DNA of 10,445 nucleotides, taken from Cuniculiplasma sp. Its GTDB lineage: Archaea > Thermoplasmatota > Thermoplasmata > Thermoplasmatales > Thermoplasmataceae. Positions 1-6,721 of the stretch are shown in pieces. Below the pieces are notes generated by a model. It did not search any database and was not told the DNA's origin. It saw only the letters and a list, made by a program, of their open reading frames with translations. Within the stretch, counting starts at the first letter, position 1. The number at the start of each line of letters is the position of its first letter. Where the stretch lies: the NCBI GenBank assembly GCA_023256455.1, contig JAGDXN010000050.1, positions 3,063-13,507 of the forward strand. Direction: 5' to 3'. The translations under genes and the position numbers were made by a program.

Positions 1-65
1 AAATGATCAATGTAAAAGAAATTTTTAGCAGTATGCTTAAACAGGAAGGTGATAGGGAAATATGA
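1..65 (+). CDS. C-terminal tail of an unidentified upstream gene (partial)
   Basis: A reading frame open from the left edge runs to a TGA at 63-65. That stop overlaps the dph2 start (ATG 62-64) in the ATGA arrangement typical of translationally coupled operon genes. The visible residues end MLKQEGDREI, a polar charged tail with no diagnostic motif, so the product cannot be named. The exact stop/start overlap and the Shine-Dalgarno-like GGAAGGTGAT (44-53) inside this tail, which serves dph2, support a real upstream gene co-transcribed with dph2. The alternative is that this is simply leader sequence that happens to be open. Confidence 0.45.
   Translation, partial: MINVKEIFSSMLKQEGDREI
44..53 (+). 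promoter_or_regulatory. Shine-Dalgarno site of dph2
   Basis: GGAAGGTGAT closely matches the complement of the archaeal 16S rRNA 3' end (GGAGGTGAT) and ends 8 bases before the ATG at 62. It fixes that start and marks dph2 as an operon-internal gene. By contrast, the promoter-proximal genes aspA, amidohydrolase and mtaB lack a good site. Confidence 0.7.
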
Positions 66-1075
66 CAAATTATATGGATCCACAGAAAGTTATTGAAAAA
101 TTAAAGGCCATGGGAGCAAAGAGGATTCTACTTCAGCTTCCTGATGGATTGAAACCTCACGTATTTGATTATTTTACAGAGCTTTCCAAAAATTTTCAGG
201 TTATCGTAAGTTCAGAAGGATTTTTCGGGGCATGCGACACAGGTACAATGGATGAATACAAAAGTGTGGATGCAGTTGTTCAGATGGGTCATACGGAAAT
301 ACCCAATGTGAATTACGGCATACCTGTAATTTTTGAGGAATATGTACATCCATCCAATGAGAATTTTAAGGATCTTGACCTGACACCCATCAGGGAGAAG
401 GGATACAAAAAGATCGGAATACTCTATTCCATACAGTACAGAGAAGGAGCGGGAAAACTTGAGGCCTTTCTTAAGGAGAATGGCTTTGAAACAAACATAG
501 GACAGAATGATGGCAGATTGAAATATCCTGGCCAGGTTCTTGGATGCAACTACAGCCCAATCCACAGCAATGATTCATGGGCAGACTGCCACATAATACT
601 GTCCACAGGAACATTCCATTCCATGGGCGCCCAGCTTGTCACTGATAAGGAGGTTTTCCTCATAGATATGAGTGAACCTTTCCATCTTCATTCCATGAAG
701 GCAGAGGCTGAAAAAAGAGTAAGGCTGAGATATGCCAATATGGCAAGGGCCCTTGATGCAAAAAAATTCGTCATTGTGGTGGATACAAAGGTTGGTCAGT
801 TCAGGCTGAAACTTGCTGAGAAAATAAGAAAGGAGATTGAAGATATGGGAAGAGTTGCAATCATTGCCTATGCAAACGAATCAAACCCCATTGATTTTCA
901 AAACATGAGACCTGACTGCATCATATTTACAGGATGTCCAAGAGTTGCAACCGATGATTTCATGAGATATGAGACACCCATACTCACAGCTCAGGAATTC
1001 CTTATGATATTCAAAGGCAAGGGAAATGGAAAATACATATTTGATGAGATTGTAAATGTGGATTCAATCAACTGA
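62..1075 (+). CDS. dph2: Dph2, 2-(3-amino-3-carboxypropyl)histidine synthase (diphthamide biosynthesis)
   Basis: Cytosolic Fe4S4 enzyme that cleaves S-adenosylmethionine to a 3-amino-3-carboxypropyl radical and attaches it to the conserved histidine of elongation factor 2. This is the first step of diphthamide synthesis; in archaea it is done by a Dph2 homodimer. The 337 residues match the usual archaeal length. The three cluster-binding cysteines, one per repeated domain, are visible: Cys58 (EGFFGACD), Cys162 (VLGCNYSP) and Cys292 (IFTGCPR). Their spacing is close to that of the Pyrococcus enzyme. The N-terminal RILLQLPDGLK and the GTFHSMGA stretch near residue 183 are family hallmarks. The ATG at 62 is supported by GGAAGGTGAT 8 bases upstream and by the 4-base overlap with the preceding frame, so the gene is probably the last of an operon entering from the left. 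Its end overlaps the convergent mtaB gene by 12 bp. Confidence 0.95.
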   Translation: MTNYMDPQKVIEKLKAMGAKRILLQLPDGLKPHVFDYFTELSKNFQVIVSSEGFFGACDTGTMDEYKSVDAVVQMGHTEIPNVNYGIPVIFEEYVHPSNENFKDLDLTPIREKGYKKIGILYSIQYREGAGKLEAFLKENGFETNIGQNDGRLKYPGQVLGCNYSPIHSNDSWADCHIILSTGTFHSMGAQLVTDKEVFLIDMSEPFHLHSMKAEAEKRVRLRYANMARALDAKKFVIVVDTKVGQFRLKLAEKIRKEIEDMGRVAIIAYANESNPIDFQNMRPDCIIFTGCPRVATDDFMRYETPILTAQEFLMIFKGKGNGKYIFDEIVNVDSIN

Positions 1076-2278
1076 TTCTCCAATGAGATAGGTTCCGCCT
1101 GATCCTATGATTCTCACCTTTACCCATGAATATTTATCCATTCTTCCTGGTATTACAACAGGCCTGTAGGACATATCCCTGCCAACACTTGTCATATTTT
1201 TTCCCCATTCCGTTATCATTATTTTTTCCTCAATTCCTCTGAGCGATTCATATTTTTCCCTGATGATTCTATGGTGGATTTCAGTATATTCCTGAGACCA
1301 TCTTTTTATGAGATTTGAAACGGGTGTCTTTTTTCCAAAATCAGGTGTGTATTGCCTTGGGCTGAATCTTGTTATATTCACAATATCAGGCCTTGACCTT
1401 TCAAGGAGATATTTTGTTTTCTCAAAGGATTCCTCATCGTCTCCTGGATATCCTGCAATTATGTCTGTGGATATGGTCATATCAGGGAAATTCTTCCTGA
1501 ACTTTTCCACTATTTCATAATAGGCTGATGATTCATATTCCCTGTTCATTGCCTCAAGGATTCTGTCATCTCCGCTCTGCACAGGGATATGAAGAAATTT
1601 GAATACCTTTGGATTTTCACAGGCATCTATAAGATCGTCAAGTATTTCCAAAGTGTTTTTAGGCTCCATCATGCCAACCCTGAGCATGAAATCCTGAGGT
1701 ATGGAAAGGATTGCCCTTATGAGATCGGGAAGCCTGACACCAAGATCTTTCCCATAGGCCGCCGTATCCAGTGAAGATATCCTTATTTCCCTTATGCCTC
1801 TGGATATCTGCATTTCGGCCTGTCCCCTTATTTTATCCACAGGCCTTGAAAGAAGTTTTCCCCTTGCAACCCTTGAAATGCAGTAATTACAGCTGCCTGT
1901 GCATCCCTGGTTTATGGGTATGCCGTCGAGTATGGATACATCTCTTATCTCAATATTATCCATCTTTCCCCTGTAAAGATCCCTGAATTCTGATGCATTG
2001 ATTGTTTCAACATTTTTCTCTTTCAAAGTACCCATAGTTACGGGAGGGAGGCATCCAATGACCTTTGTTTTCCCCATATCTCCCAGAAAACCTATTCTTT
2101 CAAGCATATGGTCTTCTGTTTTTTTAATAACTGCGCATGTTCCTATGATTCTTATGTCTGCCTCCTCTGGATTTTCTGTTATAACATCATCTTCATTCAT
2201 TAATCCATTTACATACATCCCGGTTTCTGATTTTTGAAGGGTGCATCCATAGGATTCAACATAGATCTTTCTTGCCAT
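1064..2278 (-). CDS. mtaB: tRNA t6A37 methylthiotransferase, MtaB/CDKAL1 type (radical SAM)
   Basis: Adds a 2-methylthio group to N6-threonylcarbamoyladenosine at position 37 of ANN-decoding tRNAs, which improves codon reading. The 404 residues show the full methylthiotransferase architecture. The N-terminal UPF0004 domain carries three cysteines for the auxiliary cluster: Cys12 (SYGCT), Cys48 (GTCAV) and Cys76 (IGCLP). The radical-SAM core has the CxxxCxxC motif at Cys126, Cys130 and Cys133 (GCTGSCNYC), followed by SRVARGKLLSRP. Further family stretches are HIPVQSGDD near 230 and TDIIAGYPGD near 271. A C-terminal TRAM-like RNA-binding region spans about 343-402. The absence of bacterial MiaB-specific features and the archaeal context favour the MtaB/CDKAL1 subgroup over MiaB, RimO or bacterial MtaB. 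A TATA-like box about 28 bp upstream of the ATG suggests its own promoter and a leaderless or nearly leaderless mRNA. The 3' end converges on dph2. Confidence 0.9.
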   Translation of the reverse strand: MARKIYVESYGCTLQKSETGMYVNGLMNEDDVITENPEEADIRIIGTCAVIKKTEDHMLERIGFLGDMGKTKVIGCLPPVTMGTLKEKNVETINASEFRDLYRGKMDNIEIRDVSILDGIPINQGCTGSCNYCISRVARGKLLSRPVDKIRGQAEMQISRGIREIRISSLDTAAYGKDLGVRLPDLIRAILSIPQDFMLRVGMMEPKNTLEILDDLIDACENPKVFKFLHIPVQSGDDRILEAMNREYESSAYYEIVEKFRKNFPDMTISTDIIAGYPGDDEESFEKTKYLLERSRPDIVNITRFSPRQYTPDFGKKTPVSNLIKRWSQEYTEIHHRIIREKYESLRGIEEKIMITEWGKNMTSVGRDMSYRPVVIPGRMDKYSWVKVRIIGSGGTYLIGESVD

Positions 2279-2300
2279 TATCCCTTACCCTATGGCAGAT

Positions 2301-2310
2301 TATCTTAAAA
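2301..2310 (-). promoter_or_regulatory. Putative TATA box of mtaB
   Basis: On the - strand TTTTAAGATA follows the purine-rich CAAAGG, and its centre lies about 28 bp before the ATG at 2278. Initiation about 25 bp downstream of the box would fall at or just before the ATG, so a leaderless or nearly leaderless transcript is inferred. Only a weak purine run (AAGGGA) precedes the ATG. The oligo-T run TTTTTATTTC just after the amidohydrolase stop (about 2344-2335) may terminate the preceding gene. Confidence 0.45.
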
Positions 2311-2344
2311 CCTTTGAGCCATTAAAATTTAGGTGAAATAAAAA

Positions 2345-3475
2345 TTATTCACTGTAAACCGTTTTTCCCTCTCCTATCACAAGTTTGGGATGGCCCTCAA
2401 ATGTGAACGGGTCTCCTTCCCATACGGAAAATGATGCAAGCTTTCCCTCCTCTATGGTTCCAAGATCATTAAGCCCAAGAATCTCCGCAGGTCTTGAGGT
2501 GAGATAGGATATGCATTCCTCCCTGGAAGCACCAAATCTCATGAAATGCCTTGTTGTGAGGAAGAGATTCCTCTGAAGAATCACAGGATGGTCACTTATA
2601 AGGGCAAACTTTACCCCTGAATCCCTGATCATCTTCACATTCCTCCAGGATTCATGCTTTAATTCTACCTTATAGGGAAGGGAATCCATGGGGCCGAAAA
2701 CCAGTGGAATGGATCTTTCCTTCATATCATGGAGGATCTCCGGGCTGTGGAAATCCATGCCATGGTTTACAATTGGCTTTATCCCAAAATCGTCCACAAG
2801 ACTCATTAAAAAGAAGGCATCGTCCTCCTTATGCACGTGACACATTATCCTCTTTTCACCCTTTATGATGCTTATGAGGAATTCCATATCGGGATCAATC
2901 TCATCCAAAGTCTTCTTTCCCTTTTCCATAAGATTGAGGTTTTTTCTCGCCCTTGTGAATTTGTCCCTTATTATGGATGCCACGCCCATCCTTGTGCTTG
3001 GCCTCAATCCCTTCCATTCAACAGTGCTCCTTGGATTGTACCCAAGGGCCATCTTAACACCTATATCCTTAACATAGGCCTCCTTGATGTTCTTTCCGAA
3101 ATTTCTGATAAGTGAGCCCATGCCACCCAGTATATTTCCGCTTCCTGGGAGTACAACACTGTATAAAACATTGTTTTCAATGGATTCCATGAAGGCCGTA
3201 TCATCCATGTATACGCCATCCACAGCCCTTCCCAGTGGGAGAACCGAATCCATCTGTTCATTTGCCTCCCCTTCCCTTCCAGGTTCACCCGATCTTTCAA
3301 GGCCTATGTGGCTGTGGGGATCTATAAAGGCAGGGGTCACAATGCCTTCTGCAATAATATCACCTTCAGGCTTCTTATCTCCAAGGTATTTTATGGTGTT
3401 TCCTTCAAAACCAATATATGTATCCCTTTTACTGGCCTTTCCATCGTACAAAATTGTAGACTTTACAAACTTCAT
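2345..3475 (-). CDS. Imidazolonepropionase-like amidohydrolase (COG1228 type), substrate unknown
   Basis: A 376-residue member of the metal-dependent amidohydrolase superfamily (TIM barrel). Probable metal ligands are visible in order: His54 and His56 (DPHSHIGL), His213 and His215 (CHVHKEDD), His238 (VNHGMD) and Asp295 (SDHP). Lys141 (GVKMALGYNP) lies where some members carry a carboxylated lysine, but this is uncertain. The stretches LGYNPRSTVEWKG and RPSTRMG, and the REG run after the first histidines, recall the bacterial and archaeal proteins annotated as imidazolonepropionase-related amidohydrolases. That label rests on homology only: no other histidine-degradation gene is nearby, so the substrate could be a peptide, a hydantoin-like ring or another C-N bond. 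The N-terminal strands and C-terminal EEGKLASFSVWEGDPF form the usual composite domain. It starts at ATG 3475 with no Shine-Dalgarno site but a TATA box about 25 bp upstream, so a leaderless single-gene unit is likely. Confidence 0.8.
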   Translation of the reverse strand: MKFVKSTILYDGKASKRDTYIGFEGNTIKYLGDKKPEGDIIAEGIVTPAFIDPHSHIGLERSGEPGREGEANEQMDSVLPLGRAVDGVYMDDTAFMESIENNVLYSVVLPGSGNILGGMGSLIRNFGKNIKEAYVKDIGVKMALGYNPRSTVEWKGLRPSTRMGVASIIRDKFTRARKNLNLMEKGKKTLDEIDPDMEFLISIIKGEKRIMCHVHKEDDAFFLMSLVDDFGIKPIVNHGMDFHSPEILHDMKERSIPLVFGPMDSLPYKVELKHESWRNVKMIRDSGVKFALISDHPVILQRNLFLTTRHFMRFGASREECISYLTSRPAEILGLNDLGTIEEGKLASFSVWEGDPFTFEGHPKLVIGEGKTVYSE

Positions 3476-3494
3476 TGTTTTCTAACGGAAATAA

Positions 3495-3509
3495 GAAATA
3501 TAAGATTTT
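3495..3509 (-). promoter_or_regulatory. Putative BRE/TATA promoter of the amidohydrolase gene
   Basis: On the - strand ACAAAATCTTATATTTC spans a BRE-like AAAAT followed by CTTATATTT. The centre of TTATAT is about 25 bp from the A of ATG 3475, so transcription should start at the start codon itself. A second A/T-rich box, TTTAAAGA (3520-3513), lies further upstream and fits the spacing less well. The whole gap to the lyase stop is only 51 bp. Confidence 0.55.
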
Positions 3510-3526
3510 GTGTCTTTAAATCTGTT

Positions 3527-4900
3527 TTATTCCTTTATTCCACCACTCATTATTTTTACATATTCTTCTTCCGATAGCTTTCCTGTTTTCATAACAAGTT
3601 CCTTTATGGACCTGTGTGTTTCCAGGGCTTCTCTGACTATCTTTGCAACATTATCATATCCAAGATAGGGATTGAGGAGAGCTGCCGATCCGAAGCTCTT
3701 TGAAAGATGCTCCCTGCATGCCTCTTCGTTGGCCTTTATTCCATCTATGAGGAGCGTTCTGAACATCTTCATTCCATTGGTCATTATATCCAGTGATCTG
3801 GAAAGTTCATAATCTATGTTTGGCATCATCACGTTGAGTTCGAACTGGCCTGCCTGTACTGACATGTTCAGGGCAGTTTGTGCCCCAGTGACAGAATGGC
3901 ATATCATATTCATTGCCTCAGCTATGGATGGATTGATCTTTCCAGGCATTATGGATGAACCCTGCTGAACCGCAGGAATGAATATTTCATGGATGCCTGT
4001 TCCCGGGCCTGAATACATCAATCTTGTATCGTTTGCCATCTTGTTTATGTCAAGGGCGTTTGCAGTCACTGCTGACTGCAGCCTTGCGAAATCTGACTGG
4101 AATTCCATTATTCCTGGAAGATTTGAGCTTGGCCTGAAGTTAAAACCTGTGAATTTTGCAATCTCTGACACAACCTCCTTCTGATATCCCTCAGGGGTGT
4201 TTATTCCCGTACCTGTTGCAGTTCCGCCTATGTTAAGTTCCATGATGAAATCCATGGCATTTTCAAAATCTTTCAGGTTCTTTTTCAGTGTGTATGCATA
4301 GGCTGAAAACTCCATTCCGAGAGTTACAGGCGCTGCATCCTGAAGATGTGTCCTTCCAGGCTTCTTTACATTTTTGAACTCCTCGGCCTTTTTTTCCATT
4401 GACTTTATGAGCAACTTCAATTCATCCATATACCTCTGGCCCTTATAGGCTGCACTTATTCTCATCATTGTTGGATAGGCATCATTTGTTGACTGGCTCA
4501 TATTCACATGATCATTTGGGTGTATGAATGAATATTCACCTTTCTTTTTTCCAGAAAGCTCCAGGGCAACATTGGCAATTACCTCATTTGTGTTCATATT
4601 AAAGGATGTGCCTGCTCCTGCCTGATAAACATCAATAACAAACTGATCATGGTATTTTCCAGATAGGATTTCATCTGCTGCCTTAACAATGAACTCCTTT
4701 CTCTCATCAGAAAGGGCTTTGAGCCTGTTGTTTGCAATTGCAGCAGACCTCTTCACTATGGTCATGGCTTTTATATGATCTGAATCTTCCACTATGCCAG
4801 AGATCTGGAAATTGTTCTTTGCCCTTATTGTGTTTACACCATAATACACATTATCCTCAAGTTCAACCTCTCCCAGAACATCCTTTTCTATTCTTGACAT
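3527..4900 (-). CDS. aspA: Aspartate ammonia-lyase (aspartase/fumarase superfamily)
   Basis: Probably the reversible deamination of L-aspartate to fumarate and ammonia; fumarate hydratase is the main alternative. The 457 residues contain every superfamily block: AGAGTSFNMNTNE (94-106), HPNDHVNMSQSTND (127-140), GRTHLQDAAPVTLG (182-195) and the SS-loop GSSIMPGKINP (314-324). Candidate active-site residues are Thr98, Ser137, Thr138, Asn139, Thr184, His185, catalytic Ser315, Lys321 and Asn323. These sit at a constant offset of 3 from the residues I recall for Bacillus AspB. The N-terminal YYGVNTIRAKNNF and the STNDAYPT form resemble aspartases (YYGxHT, STNDAYPT) more than class II fumarases (LWGAQT, SxNDVFPT). 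All these residues are shared with FumC, however, so the call rests on those flanking signatures. The ATG at 4900 has a TATA box about 22 bp upstream and no Shine-Dalgarno site. A 322-bp spacer separates it from the preceding genes, so it is its own unit. Confidence 0.85.
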   Translation of the reverse strand: MSRIEKDVLGEVELEDNVYYGVNTIRAKNNFQISGIVEDSDHIKAMTIVKRSAAIANNRLKALSDERKEFIVKAADEILSGKYHDQFVIDVYQAGAGTSFNMNTNEVIANVALELSGKKKGEYSFIHPNDHVNMSQSTNDAYPTMMRISAAYKGQRYMDELKLLIKSMEKKAEEFKNVKKPGRTHLQDAAPVTLGMEFSAYAYTLKKNLKDFENAMDFIMELNIGGTATGTGINTPEGYQKEVVSEIAKFTGFNFRPSSNLPGIMEFQSDFARLQSAVTANALDINKMANDTRLMYSGPGTGIHEIFIPAVQQGSSIMPGKINPSIAEAMNMICHSVTGAQTALNMSVQAGQFELNVMMPNIDYELSRSLDIMTNGMKMFRTLLIDGIKANEEACREHLSKSFGSAALLNPYLGYDNVAKIVREALETHRSIKELVMKTGKLSEEEYVKIMSGGIKE

Positions 4901-4917
4901 GGTTGGGTATCTCTTGA

Positions 4918-4926
4918 CTTTATAAA
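4918..4926 (-). promoter_or_regulatory. Putative TATA box of aspA
   Basis: TTTATAAAG on the - strand, preceded by the A-rich AAAATTATT, is centred about 22 bp before ATG 4900. That predicts initiation at or within a few bases of the start codon. No GGAGG-like site lies between the box and the ATG, consistent with a leaderless transcript. Confidence 0.55.
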
Positions 4927-5222
4927 AATAATTTTAGCTTTATTAAGTGTCAGAACTTAATTTAAATGATTCGATCCATGATTTCACTTAAGATAGGTTT
5001 ATTTTTTCCAAAAATTTGTATCAAATCAATTACCAACCATAAATGTTTAATAATTTAAATATTTATTAAAATTAAATCACACATGGATAGGAAATGAGAA
5101 AGGAATTTAATTAAAAAATAAGGAAATAGAATATTTTAAATTAAAGATTTGAAGTTTGGAGTGAAAATATAAGATTCTACTTCCAGAGATTTCTCCAAAA
5201 TAACAATTCAGGCAACATAGGA
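4927..5222. other. A/T-rich intergenic spacer with no gene seen
   Basis: Together with the aspA promoter this makes a 322-bp gap, the longest gene-free stretch here. It is strongly A/T-rich, with runs such as TTTAAATATTTATTAAAA near 5053. Both strands were read: only very short frames occur, with no tRNA-like fold, no tandem array and no convincing inverted repeat. On the - strand a T6 run (5118-5113) about 105 bases after the small ORF stop could end transcription of the XPB-Bax1 unit. It could also hold a small RNA or decayed sequence, but nothing in it proves either. Confidence 0.5.
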
Positions 5223-5390
5223 TTATTCCCTGGCATACAATATGCCATCATATTCTATTCCCTGCCTTATATGGCCATAATAACATTCGCCATCCTCATT
5301 TCCCTTAATATGGCGGGAGAGAAAGATTTGTGGAAAGGACAGGCCTGAAAAGTGTAAAAGGAATGGATTCCAATTACTCCAGCACCTCAT
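5223..5390 (-). CDS. Small hypothetical ORF after bax1 (possible gene remnant)
   Basis: A 55-codon frame starts at ATG 5390, 8 bases after the bax1 stop, and ends at TAA 5223-5225. AAGGAGAG (5411-5404) lies 13 bases upstream, rather far for an efficient ribosome site. The peptide begins MRCWSNWNPFLLHF and ends GIEYDGILYARE. It is rich in aromatic residues, has no transmembrane span or signal peptide and matches no family I can name. Its codons look like those of the neighbours (AGG, ATA, GGC), but one CGC is unusual here. The same frame is open upstream to 5441, overlapping bax1. It could be a genuine small co-transcribed protein, the end of a decayed gene, or chance. Confidence 0.3.
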   Translation of the reverse strand: MRCWSNWNPFLLHFSGLSFPQIFLSRHIKGNEDGECYYGHIRQGIEYDGILYARE

Positions 5391-5398
5391 TTTAATAT

Positions 5399-6721
5399 CT
5401 ATTCTCTCCTTCCCGTAACTTCTATTCTCAGGCCTCTCCATCTTATTTTGTATCCAAGATCTGTAAGAACAGATGATGGATCAAAGCCCATAAACTCCAG
5501 ATAATCAACCATTGCAGAGGAATCTGGATATAGATCTTCAAGATGTTTTATCACATTATCATTCAAGGGCTTTTTTATCCCTTCTTCAGGAATTTCTTGC
5601 CTGACTTCAGCAATTTCCCTTTTCTTCCCTTCCCTGCCGATCTCAAATTCAATATATTCCCTCACAGCATACCAGTCAACGCTGTTCTTAAAGCATTTCA
5701 CCTTTGATGGACATTTTTCCTTTCCCCTTAGAATCACAAACATGAATGCCCTTTCCCCTTTTTTCCTCAGCATGTTGAGCAGTGAGAGGTTTTCCTCCAA
5801 ATGGAGTAATCTTGAAACTATTATGAGAATATCCCTTTCCCCAATTTTCATTCTGTAGTCTACAAAATATAGTTTTCCATCTATGGAAACACCATGATCA
5901 TCCTCCATCACAAATTCAGGAATTTCCTCAATCTTCCCCTGGTTTATATCAAGTATTTCCCTCATGGAACTGCTTACATAATATTTGAAAACTGATTTCT
6001 CTCCCTTTTTTCCAAGTTCAATTTCTGCCTCGGCCTCCCAGTCATCAACAGTTAAAAGTTTCCTTAAAAACATGGAAAACAGTGGCCCATATCTTTCTGT
6101 TTTGCCTGTGGGTGATATGGGCCCGGATACCTTTAGATGGAGAGTTTCACCTTCCATTTCCGCTGAGTACAGAAGACCTATTCTATTCAGGAAACGGAGC
6201 AGCCCTGGATCTGGATGATACATTTTAACATCCATGACTGTGCCTTTCATCAGTGCTGTTTCAACCTGCTCCCTGTTGAACTTTTTTATTATTTGCAAAT
6301 TATCAATCGGTGGTATCTCATTAAGTATCCTTTCTGATTCCATATCACCATAGAGGGAAGATTCAATCTGATCCACAGTCATATTCAACTCATTGCCTAT
6401 CCTTTCCAGAATGGCATTTCTTGATTCCTCTGAAAGGGATGGGGTTTGAGGATCTGTGAATATTTTCATCCTCAACTGTTCGGGCGGTATGGGTGAATAG
6501 GAAGAGAATGTGCATAACCTGGAAATGACCGTGAATATTCCCCTGACAACCTTTGGATTCTCTGACCTTATTTCAAGGTCCTTAATTTTTTCCTCTATTT
6601 CACTGTATTTCATATGCATACTTTCCCTGAATATTTCCATCACTGACATCGCATAATCGCTGCTTCTTTCATCCAGAAGAACGCTTCTTGCTATGCCCGA
6701 TTTACTCTTCCTGATCATCAT
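5399..6721 (-). CDS. bax1: Bax1, XPB-associated nuclease-family protein (DUF790)
   Basis: Bax1 binds XPB and is described in archaea as a structure-specific nuclease acting with the helicase in nucleotide excision-type repair. The assignment rests on position directly after XPB, a length of 440 residues, and sequence style: an N-terminal IRKSKSGIARSVLLDERSSD region, SLYGDMESERIL near 122-133, FNREQVETALMKGTVMDV near 148-165 and a C-terminal domain ending RWRGLRIEVTGRRE. The frame is open upstream to 6796, but the first codons would lie inside XPB. Start ATG 6721 (or the next ATG, 6718) gives the family-like beginning and a 20-bp (or 17-bp) overlap with XPB, implying translational coupling. 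The segment FVDYRMKIGERDILIIVS (residues 286-303) aligns by eye with the PD-(D/E)xK core of the family. Asp288 fits PDF, but the expected acidic residue of the following EI strand appears to be Ile300. The nuclease site may therefore be altered. Confidence 0.85.
   Translation of the reverse strand: MMIRKSKSGIARSVLLDERSSDYAMSVMEIFRESMHMKYSEIEEKIKDLEIRSENPKVVRGIFTVISRLCTFSSYSPIPPEQLRMKIFTDPQTPSLSEESRNAILERIGNELNMTVDQIESSLYGDMESERILNEIPPIDNLQIIKKFNREQVETALMKGTVMDVKMYHPDPGLLRFLNRIGLLYSAEMEGETLHLKVSGPISPTGKTERYGPLFSMFLRKLLTVDDWEAEAEIELGKKGEKSVFKYYVSSSMREILDINQGKIEEIPEFVMEDDHGVSIDGKLYFVDYRMKIGERDILIIVSRLLHLEENLSLLNMLRKKGERAFMFVILRGKEKCPSKVKCFKNSVDWYAVREYIEFEIGREGKKREIAEVRQEIPEEGIKKPLNDNVIKHLEDLYPDSSAMVDYLEFMGFDPSSVLTDLGYKIRWRGLRIEVTGRRE

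Noticed and set aside
212..565. 117-codon - strand frame opposite dph2
   Set aside because: It covers the dph2 region containing Cys58 and Cys162; its peptide is low in recognisable motifs and it has no upstream signal.
3084..3485. 133-codon + strand frame opposite the amidohydrolase
   Set aside because: It lies wholly antisense to a gene with clear catalytic motifs, has no promoter or ribosome site and its peptide resembles no protein.
4927..5222. Replication origin, CRISPR leader or RNA gene in the A/T-rich spacer
   Set aside because: No repeated origin-recognition boxes, no direct repeats with spacers and no tRNA-like fold were seen; A/T richness alone is not enough.
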